A DNA stretch of 64,000 nt from Lichenostomus cassidix (Eukaryota > Chordata > Aves > Passeriformes > Meliphagidae), in NCBI GenBank assembly GCA_008360975.2, contig CM039211.1:22168943-22232942 (forward strand), written 5' to 3'. Shown one piece after another: positions 54,801-64,000 of this stretch. How positions within the stretch are numbered: position 1 is the stretch's first letter; the number at the start of each line of letters is the position of its first letter. The notes under the pieces were generated by a model. That model had not been told where the DNA came from. It saw only the letters and a program-made list of their open reading frames with translations, and did not search any database. The translations under genes were made by a program, and so were the position numbers.

Positions 54801-55240
54801 CATGAAAGGCAAGGGGGCTGGCACAAGAAAGGGGAAAGTTCGGAAATATACCTGCTTAAATGTAAAACCTGCAACTGAAATTAATACAGTGCACTGCTCA
54901 GTCACTTACGGGATTGCTGTAGGTTGTAGAGATATAGATGTGTTAATTTGTGTTACATGGATAGAAGAAGCTCTCTGTTAGGGTGTATTTCAATGAAGAC
55001 AAATATAAATTCACTACTATAAAAGCAAAGCATTTCTAGATGTCAGTGAGGGAAAAAAGGAAAATGTACTCACAAGGTCTAAACCTGGCTATCTGAATAG
55101 TCTGTGCCAAGGAATGTCAGTTAAAAACTCTCTTGCTTTAGAGCATATGATATTTGCTTCAACTTCGGTGTGTCTGGCCATCCATTTGGATGAGATATGT
55201 GGGGTTTTAGGAATGTGACCTTCCAGTGACCTTGGAAGGA
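51839..55240. other. Intergenic between two related LTRs
   Basis: AT-rich unique-looking DNA. No primer-binding site follows the left LTR and no gag or pol motif appears, so this is host DNA between two solo LTRs and not the inside of one provirus. No gene was recognised. Confidence 0.6.
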
Positions 55241-55249
55241 GTCATGTGA

Positions 55250-55531
55250 ACAAAGCCTGCGGCCCAAGATGGCTCTTGCTGAGGAGCACCCGAGATGAGA
55301 TCCTAGCGTAAGCAGAGCCAGCTGTTCCAAACTGTGATTCGAGGGAACCAGCCAAGGACCTGGGAAGCCCAGCGGCAGGTCTGTGAATGTAGCGGGAATA
55401 TCTGTTTAGCAGCGAGGGGCGGCAACCGGATCTATTGGCTCAACTCCCGTGCCCAACCTAACTACAAACCAAATCAAACCAAACCAAACCAACAAAACCC
55501 CCAAACAACAAACACTGTCCAAAACATAAAC
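55250..55531. other. GC-richer segment with AAACC-type repeats
   Basis: Contains several CpGs, then an AC-rich simple sequence made of CAAAC and CAAACC units (about 55461-55531). The same AC-rich pattern continues beyond the LTR at 56015-56040, so the LTR split it. Confidence 0.6.
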
Positions 55532-56014
55532 TGAAAGGAATAAGGAAGTGTCTTTACCACCTAACGGCTGGTAAGATAAAACCTAAGTCTGCTGGTAAGA
55601 TAAGACCGATACTGAGAGATAGAAGAAACAATGGAAAGGATTTCCATAGGAATTCCACTGATTGAATTGCCCAAGACTGTGTTAATAAACTACAAGAAGA
55701 GAAACATAAGAAAAAGAAGAAAGGGGAGATGTGTATCAAAGGGGTCTGCTTTAGGGGGGATGTGTATTACGCGGGGGTCTGCATTAGGCGTTCCGGGAAG
55801 TCTGTACCGCTCGAGTACCTCAGCCAGTGGGGAAAGAGAGGGAAATGCGGCCGGGAAATTACGATAAAAAGAGGTTGCGTCCTCCAGCAAATTGAGAAAG
55901 ACCCCATGAGTAACGCTCGTGACCTCTCCCTTTATTCATGAATAAAGTTACAGAACTCCTCTGTCTCCTTTTTGGACATAAACCTCTGGCATTTGTGGAT
56001 TATTTTTCCTAACA
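55532..56014 (+). mobile_element. Solo LTR, copy B
   Basis: 483 bp opening TGAAAGGAATAAGGAAG and closing TTTTTCCTAACA, closely similar to copy A along its whole length. AATAAA lies at 55941-55946. The flanks are AC-rich (TAAAC before, CAAAC after), so a target duplication cannot be proved. It sits just left of a CpG island. Confidence 0.85.
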
Positions 56015-56034
56015 CAAACCAAACAAAACAAATG

Positions 56035-56480
56035 AACCGACCCCAAAGCAGAGCAGCCCCCGCCGCTTACCCCGCCGGCCTGGCGCGCTGTGGCGCGGCG
56101 CTGCCGGCAGAGGGCAGCACTGCACGGCGCCTCTGCCCGCGGAGCCGCCGGGGGTGCGGGGACAGGACGGGGACAGGGCGGGGACAGGGCGGGGAGAGCG
56201 CGGGGACAGGGCGGGGACAGGGCGGAGACGGCTAGGGGACAGCGCGGGGACAGCGCGGGGGGACAGGGCCGGGAGAGCGCGGGGACAACGCGGGGACAGA
56301 GCGGGGACAGCGCGGAGACAGAGCGGGGACAGCGCGGAGCCGCCGCTGCCGGCCTGGGAGCGCAGAGGGATCTCACTGCTGTTCTGCCAGGGGAAATAGG
56401 CACCTCCATCTCCCGGGAGCACTGCCCAAGCAGCCCGGCGACGGCGCCCGCAGAGCAGCTGCAGGGCTAGCGAGCGGCAG
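56035..56480. promoter_or_regulatory. Orphan CpG island
   Basis: Very GC- and CpG-rich block far from any recognised gene. On the minus strand the sequence GGCGGG|GTAAGC at 56065-56071 is a good splice donor, which would suit a first exon transcribed leftwards. This is a candidate promoter for an unknown, perhaps non-coding, transcript. The minisatellite inside it inflates the CpG count. Confidence 0.45.
56157..56338. repeat. G-rich minisatellite, 10-12-bp units
   Basis: Tandem variants of GGGGACAGGGC and GGGGACAGCGC, about 15 units. Runs of four Gs at regular spacing on the + strand could form G-quadruplexes. The open frames crossing it on both strands are repeat artefacts. Confidence 0.9.
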
Positions 56481-59400
56481 CAGAGGCACTGGCTTGCCGA
56501 GTGTCACCTGTGCGCTCACTGCTCGCCTCGGCCGGATGCCCGCGGAGATGCCCAGCCCTGTAGGAAGTGCCTGGGGTCCTGCAGCCCCTCCAAGAGCTGA
56601 GAAGAGAAATTGCTTTGCCAGCAGGTTCCCACACAGAGAGGAAGACAGCAGAGGCTAAATCGTTGCTGAATTGCCAAAGAGCTGCCCAGTCTTTGCTAAC
56701 CCAGGTTCCCCCTGCAGAAGTGCCACAGGCGAATCTGTGATCTGTGTCGCTGGCAAAGCTGGGCACTGTCCTGGTGTGGCCATCTGTGGGCCATCTAGGT
56801 GTGATGGGAGATGCAGGATTACCACCCCTGCACCCTGTCTGCTTTTGTTTCCCTGGTCCTTAGACAACTGCCGCAAAGTGCAAGAACAAATTGCGGGATG
56901 TATACGCTAGGTATGTATTAGGTATGTATTAGGCAGGATAAACACATTAGGCATACATTTTACAGGGGTAAGAATCTGCCTTTCTAGCTGATCGGAGTAA
57001 GAGAGAATTCAAAGGCTAGCCAACAGGCTAGCAAACACGTAAGACAGATGTAGTGAAATATAATGGAGGAAAAAGCACATGTTCACTTGGCAGTGCTGAG
57101 GAGCAAGCCTATGCACAGAAAGAGATTTCTACCTGCATTTTGTTGATACATTTACTAAACATGCTCCAGACTTACACTTCTGATCTCTTTAGAAATGCCA
57201 GAAGCACTCAGCTTTGTGCCACCATTGCAGGAACAACTAAAATGGAGTGCTGCACTGGGCACTAGGTCTGTTTGCTCAACTGCTGGACCAGCAGGTGATC
57301 AGGGGCTGCTTGTGTGAGTACAAAAGCCCACCAAAAAGATTACACATCTTTTCCTGAATGAGTGCTGAGTTTTGGGCATGCTTTTGAAACACCTTTTTTT
57401 TTTTTCCTGCTTAAGATTAAGTTTGCACAGATGCCAACTACCTTCCCTTCTGCATCCCTCCCATGTTTGTAGTTGAGAGGCAGTGTTCTGTTCCGTTCAC
57501 AGTGCCTATACAATGCCTCTGCACTGCCTTTGTTTCCCCAGCCCTGTGCAGGGGGACAATATGGTCTGTGGGCAGCAAGTCACCCATCTTCCCAGGTGAG
57601 ATGAAGCAGAGCCTTCCTCTGGCTCAGCTCTGGTTGTCTCAGCTGGAGACTCTTCATGGCATATGTTCACTACATTCCCATAAGGACATGCAGCTTGTTC
57701 TAGTACGGAACACTCGATTTGCAGGCACTTTGTGTCCGAGACTATAAATAATTGCAAACCCAAAGAACTTGGAGAAGATCACACTGTCATTTCTTAATCT
57801 GGTAATGAAACCATAGGTGGAAAGAGGAGACAACACCCATTTACACATCAGGCTTCTCAGTCTAGAGGACATTTTAAAAATTTGTTGTCTAGATGGGACT
57901 GTAGCTATCTAAAACATTTCCTTGGGTATCTGACTGTCTGAATCTCCTACTAAGGAACACAACTATTCAGCTTTGGAAAGGAGACTTTCCTTTGTCAGTG
58001 TCTACTGACACATGTATCAGCAAGAGTATCTCTGATTTACTTTCTTTTATGCAACACATGAGATAATTTTCTTCCATGATCAGCTTAGTAAATATTTCCT
58101 TTATAATGAAGAGCCAAATACCAGAATAATTCATGCAGAAGGGTCTCAGCCATGGTATGAGGTGACCACTGATAACTATGTCCTGATACAGAGCAACCTA
58201 ATGTGTCCTTAACCTTCTTAACCAGAAGGGATCTGTGGGGCACCACATGGGAATTTCCACAGACTCCAGAGAGTACTGGTAGTGTCCTCCTCTCCTGCAG
58301 CAGCATGGCTTGCCTGATTGAATTTTATATATAATGGAGTTCAACAAATCACATTTCTATGCAGAAATTTCCCATATTTTTAGATATCTTTATTACATTC
58401 TTTCCTTCTTTGTCCTTTTTATGTACAACCCTCTCCTGCAAATTCTTTAATCTAAAAGTCATGCTTTTGAGCTTGCTGATTTCTTCCCCCATCCTCACCA
58501 TGCTTCTAGTCCCTCTCAAGCAGCTCCTGTTTTTATGGAAAGACAGCTCCAAAACTGAACCCAGAGCCAGGGAGAGCAGGCAAGGGCTTCACATCTCATA
58601 TTTGCAAGCATGTTCTATAGAGTCTGAATTAAATATGTCTGTTTTCTCACACTCTTAATAGCTTCTTGTCTGTAAGTTTCAGCAAATATATGTATTTTTT
58701 TTCCTCAAAGAGGAGAGAAAATTAATTTAAGAAGGACAGTGCTTCTCTGGGGGCAGTCAGAAACTTTCTAGCTAATTAGACACATGGAAGTTATAAAACT
58801 ATTGTTTTTGAAGGTGCTGACCAGAGGACTGTTAGTTCTGGTGTTACTAAGCCAGTGCCACAACATCTGGGACTTGCTCGGCTGGTTTTATAAATTAGGT
58901 GCTTGAAGAGAGCCCTGGGAGAAGAAAGGATTGTTTTGGCAAGTTCAGCTGTTGTGATGTCCCTGAGTATTTCATGGCTCACATTTCCAAGGGATCCAGC
59001 ATGCTGACTCTTTATTTGTTCATGTGTTTTATCTGCCTTTTGCGTCTTTGTGCTTTTTTTTCATGGCTTATTACCTCAACCTCACTTAGTAGCATCATGA
59101 GTTTATCCTACAACTAGCCCAAAAACTGTAGTAATTTTTTCCTCTCTGACACATGCACACTGGTTTCTCTGAATCATCTGTGACCTGTTTAAGGACTATG
59201 ACATCAGTGCAATGTCATGATTAAGTGAAGAAAGGATCTGTTTCAGGCCAAGGTTGCTAAGTCACATTTTCTGTAAGAAGCAGTGATGTAATTCCGTGTT
59301 ACAGTTTTAAGCAGAAAAGCTGATTTAAGATGCTTCTGATCACACTGCAACCAGCTACCTGAATGCTTTTTTCACACCCCCAGCCAACATTTTTTAAAAG

Positions 59401-62400
59401 GAGAATGACTGATGCTGCATGGATGAGAATGAGCAACATTCAGTGGGAAAGGGTGAATCTTTGGTAATTAAATCACATTATGAAAATGTAACATGCAATT
59501 ATGAGCTAGATACCATATAACCAAGTACCAGAAGAGGCATTCAGTGATTTCTTCTTTCTCTTCTTTTTCTTGTATGATTTATTTTGATTCAGATCTCCTC
59601 TGGTTGTCTTTTGACTATAAGCAATGTTGTCAAGTTTGTGGAATTCTCTCCTTTATTATGCTGTAATTTAACTAGATAAGCAATTTTGTGATAGTTATAC
59701 TAGGAAGCCTGCTGGGAGCCTGAGCGCCAGTAATGAGACCTGACTTCCAAAGTAGAGTCCCCTCTAAAGTTTGGAAGCCTTATTTTATTAAAAATAGGTA
59801 TTTATTTATTGCTCAATAGACTGGGAATTATTTTATTCCCAAAACTGATTCTATAGGTGCTTTGAATGCTTTTCCTGGCAGTGATTTTTAGCACCGTGTT
59901 GCTTACTCTTTGATCTGCTGATGACAGCCCATCACACAGTGGAGAGCTTGTTTACAGTTTTATGCCTGCTTCTGAATCAGCATGCAGCAGAGGATTTCCT
60001 CCACAGATGGCTGAGTAGTTTTTTTATGTTGGGAAGTGTAATCAAAATAATCTTGATAGGGTGGCAAGAGACCAGATAAGCCTCTTTGGGCTCCTCCCTA
60101 AGGAATCCTGCTTATCCCTGCAAATAATGGTAAACTGAGGCAGTTGGTTCCTGGGAGCAGCACTGGCAGAGTGGCCGTGTGAGTGCTGTCTGGCCAAGAG
60201 TGGCTGCAGGAGGCCACCCTGTCAGGAGGCACTGCCTGAGCACAAGACAGTGACAGTCTCATAAAAGGGCTCTGGGGAACCTGGCAGTGACATTCAATGT
60301 CATACAGCAGCAATTTTTCACTTGCCGTAGAGGGGAAGGTTCATTTAGTGTGTGTACGTGATGGAGGGGTAAACAACAGACAAATCCAGTAAGCTTGACC
60401 TGTAGCATCCCTGTGACTTTGCATAGAAATGTGGGGATTTTTTTTCAGGACAGTTCTGAGAACCACATATTTTCACATGCATGTATCACACAAATGGGAC
60501 CTTGCAGCCAGAAGGCAGAAGGAAATAACAAAATACTGGGCAGGTTCCAAATTTACTTACACAGTTGCAAAGATTGTACATAAATGCAGATGTTTAATAC
60601 ATGCTTCTGTGTGAGGGCAAGAGCATATCACTTAATACCTCTACTTCTGTGAGATGTATTTTTTCTTGGATGTTTATAAAGATACCTTTGTAATGGTCCT
60701 TAGTTTGTAAATTGCTTCCTTTAGCAATAAGGGCTATTTGCAATCATTCACTTAACTTTGGAAAATTCCAATTCCAGGCAGATAGGCAAAGGAAACTTTA
60801 AAAACATTGCATTAGTTCTCTGCTTCAGGAGTTTATATTACCACAGCTACTGGTCTGTGAATGTAGATGGTAAGGGGAATTAAAATGGATATTTTAAAAA
60901 AAGTTCTTGCACCATGAAGCTTCTGTCTTTGTTTGAATTGCGATGAAGTGTCTCAACATCAGTCAGTGTTGTTTCCACAAAACTGATTTCTTGAAGACAT
61001 TGCTTTTTTTTTGAAGGACAATCACACAACTGATTCCCGTCAGTTTCTCAGCAAGTGTATGCACAGGTCAAATACAAGAGACTGTATTTCAAATTACACA
61101 AATACTAAATTGTAATCCCATGATCAAGTACCTGTGTGTGCCAGGCACCTGCCTAATTCTGCTCATAAATAGGTTTCTGCAGTGCTTTTCAGTCACTGTA
61201 TCTTAGCCACTTAGTGTTTTGGTGGTGAATTTAGCAAGATATCTGTTGGGGCCTTTTTAGTAGGGTGAATAGCTTATGGATAGAGCAAAATACATGGGAT
61301 GGAGATGCTTTGATAAGCTGTCTTTAAAGTATTTAGTGTTCTGAGATGATTTTTCATTGTAAAAAAGCTGTTCTGGAGGCTGAAGTGCTTACTCATCTTT
61401 CTATACTTTCAGCTTGGATATTAATTATATAAGCTTCTCTGTTAGTCATGGCTTTAAATAGTGCCTTCTCTATAGGAATGACAGAAAAAATTGTACTTTC
61501 ATGATCAGGCTCGTGCCTTAGTTCCCCCACCTTGGAGGGTCCTATTGAACAGTAGGTTTCCCCTGGCAGTGCATGTGATATAAACCCTCCCTTCCTTGAT
61601 GCTAGTAGCTATCTACGCTTTAATGCAGTGCATACTCAGGTCTTTGTGCAGCTCCACTAAGGACATCCTCAGACTTAAGACTGATCTAGAAAGCCTTCTG
61701 CAAAGCTCAGAATATGCCTAAAATTCAGTACCTGCAGTCATAATGGCCAAATTCATCTGGTGATGGAGTCTCCAACTCACCTGAGGTTTTTATTGCTAAT
61801 TGAGGGGGAACTTCTCCCATTGAAGTGGAGTACTATAATGAGGAAGAGGAGTGCTTCCTGTTGCTCTTCGTGTAGTCTGTGAACTCCAGGGAGCTCAGGG
61901 TGTTCCTGGGCCAGCAGTTGGCCTGTGAACCAGTAGGAGTTAGTCAAAGGGTGAGACCAAAGGATTTGAATCAACACTCCCATTAGAGGAGGCAGAGTCC
62001 CCCAGTGCACAGTGCTGAGTCATCCTCTCCATCTGAGTAAATATACCTGATTTGTTTACTTTGATTTTCTGAAAAATGACCTGAACACACAAAGAGTGCT
62101 CAGGACAATGTCTGTTTTCTGAGCTGGGTATTTTTGCTGTGACACTGAGAAGAACTAGAGTTGACTTCCCTAGTTAAAAGAAAGGTAACTCCATGAGATA
62201 CAAAGACCTGTGTGTACTTACAACAACAGTGAACATGTGCTTGTCTTGTTGATGACTGTGCACCTCTGCATGGCAGATCTGCAGTTTGGGTGCTGATGTT
62301 CTCTTTAGATTTGTCAGTACTCTGGGGCTCTTTTTTATGTGCAGAAAAAAACCGTATTCTTCTCTTACTCCCAGTTCTTCCTAATGTGAAATTCCATGCT

Positions 62401-64000
62401 GATGCCTCCTATTTCCTAATTCAAGGACTAGACCAATCCATTATCAGCAAATGTCATTTGTCTCAAACAATCTGGTCAAAATTCAACTGACCAAGACAAA
62501 GGTGTTTGTCTGAACAGCCAGCCTGACCAACTTCAACACTTTTGCCCTTTAGTATGCTTCCTGGCACAATCCAGGTATACAAAATTCATTATCCTGGCAG
62601 TCCATACATGCCCCTGCTGATTGAAAACATGGGAATGATTATTAATTAAGGAAGGAGAAGGCTTCTTGCATCTAGGATCAGAGCTATTAAATTAACAGAG
62701 AGAACCAGTCAATAGTATTTTACCTTTCAGATCTCCCTATATTGTTGGGATTACTCTTAAAGGTGGATGGAAGGTGGTAATAGATCTTTTTCAAGACCCA
62801 GTCCTGCCACACACTTGGCTACTGTCCTACAAACTAGATGAATGACTTGGTGGCCTAGTAAATAAACTAAAAAGAAGTTTAAAAGCAATGTTCAGCCATT
62901 CAGATCACTTGAAGAGAACCTCCCCAGTCGGAAAGGCTGCCTGTACCATGATATTTCAGTAGATGTTTAGTGCAGCATAGTCAATACTGTTCATGTCTTT
63001 AAATAGAGACTGGAAACTAAATAATAATAAAACCACTGAACCAGCTACTATCTGCAAAAGATGCCATTGACTGAGATGCTGGAGCATGAATGAGAAAGTG
63101 CTAAACAGAGAGCAAGCAATGATTTACCCCGAAAAATACATATTACTAGCAGTTACCAGGTACTGACAAAATAAACATGAATTCTGGGTCTTAAAGGCCT
63201 CAGCAGAGAGTTTCACCTCTGACTTCACTCTGACTGAGATGCTCCTCACTGTTCTCCCTTTGGCCTCTCTGGATGAAATGAGACATACCACACCATGGCC
63301 CTGGGACCTTGGCCAGGCTTAATTCATGTCTTAGCATGTCTTTGCTGGAAATGCTGCATGACTTTGTGTAGTTTTGCTTTCATGTTATACAACAAAGTGA
63401 ATCTGACTTGTGGACCTCCCTCTGAACATGTCAGTAATGTGCTCAGTTTTCTGGACTGTCCTGAAAGTTAGAGATAAGTCTAACAGGAGGAATGACTGCA
63501 TAGGGAAACATAGCAGTTAGGTCTACCTGAATATATCTATCTCTTACTTTCAGTCACTTTCATGTAATGGTTGAGATTTTGAAGCCTTCTGCCATGCATT
63601 TTATTATAAGTGCTAATTATTTTATAGGATCTAGTTGCTAGTCCAGTTTATTTTTCCCAATACTCTTTCTGATGTACTAGATTTTTTTACTATTAATTCT
63701 GTTTACTATCACTGTTAATTCTGGAGAAAGATTAGTTTTGATAGCTGTGGTTGTTGAGGTATTCATAATGAAAAATGCTCTTTTGAAAGCAATGAGATGG
63801 TATTCAAAGTCAAGAGGAGGCAAAACCCAGGGTCCTGAAAGGAAAATTAATTTAGAAGAGGTCAGAAATTTAGACTTCTTCAGCCAGAGGGAAGATGTGT
63901 GGAGAGGGGTAAATCCAAGAACAAACAGGCAGATAATATTATAAGATGTTAATTTTCAAGTTGGTTCAGAAAAGTAATGTGATATAAGCAGTGTATAATC
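56481..64000. other. Intergenic, nothing recognised
   Basis: The first few hundred bases are moderately GC-rich. The rest is AT-rich with scattered short open frames that have no shared domain or splice support. A direct repeat GTATGTATTAG occurs twice near 56910-56933. No RNA gene or intact mobile element was seen. Confidence 0.5.

Noticed and set aside
51835..55531. A provirus between the 51.3 and 55.5 kb LTRs
   Set aside because: No primer-binding site, gag or pol motif is present, and the left copy has its own 4-bp duplication.
55948..56470. Open frames of 126-153 codons across the minisatellite
   Set aside because: Their ALSP and GDRAG-type repeats come directly from the tandem DNA unit and differ between frames in the expected way.
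1..64000. CRISPR arrays, bacterial operons, toxin or defence islands
   Set aside because: The window is vertebrate nuclear DNA. No regularly spaced palindromic repeats or prokaryote-like gene clusters occur.

Overview
This 64 kb window is nuclear DNA from a bird, most likely a songbird (passerine). The evidence is a vertebrate multi-exon gene with GT-AG introns, many CR1 LINE fragments, avian ERVL-type LTRs that open TGTCCTGGTTT or TGTATTGGGTCT, and a tRNA-Ile-headed SINE resembling zebra finch TguSINE1. I see no bacterial or phage features, no CRISPR array and no functional tRNA or rRNA gene.

The one clear host gene is TRIM36, on the + strand from about 2.4 to 36.8 kb. Its reading frame can be followed exon by exon with matching splice phases. 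It encodes a 730-residue class I TRIM E3 ubiquitin ligase: split RING, B-box 1, B-box 2, coiled coil, COS box, fibronectin III, SPRY. There are two candidate first coding exons, each in its own CpG-rich region. Exon 1a (2442-2504) encodes the conserved FGYIxEL-type N-terminus. Exon 1b (11446-11472) encodes nine different residues. Both join exon 2 in phase 0.

The introns carry nested CR1 copies (about 9.75-11.05 kb and 32.27-34.17 kb), a long polypyrimidine tract (16.1-16.4 kb), an ERVL LTR with inverted ends (18.54-19.03 kb), the SINE (20.79-20.93 kb), and two same-family sense-oriented solo LTRs with intact 5-bp target duplications. These lie 152 bp before exon 4 and 62 bp before exon 10.

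Downstream of TRIM36 (36.8-64 kb) I found no convincing host gene. The region holds a CR1 tail, a decayed minus-strand ERVL provirus (37.7-42.7 kb) with gag, protease, reverse transcriptase and integrase remnants but no recognisable RNase H or env, an older L3/CR1-like fragment, and a minus-strand CR1 (45.77-47.96 kb) split by an ERVL-type LTR and a CpG-rich class II-type LTR. Two near-identical solo LTRs follow at 51.3 and 55.5 kb. The second adjoins an orphan GC-rich island with a G-rich minisatellite (56.04-56.48 kb). From 56.5 kb to the end the DNA is AT-rich and featureless to me.

I did not find a new multi-gene system. The points most worth a second look are the two TRIM36 start exons, the two solo LTRs placed against coding exons, the orphan CpG island, and the inverted-end LTR.
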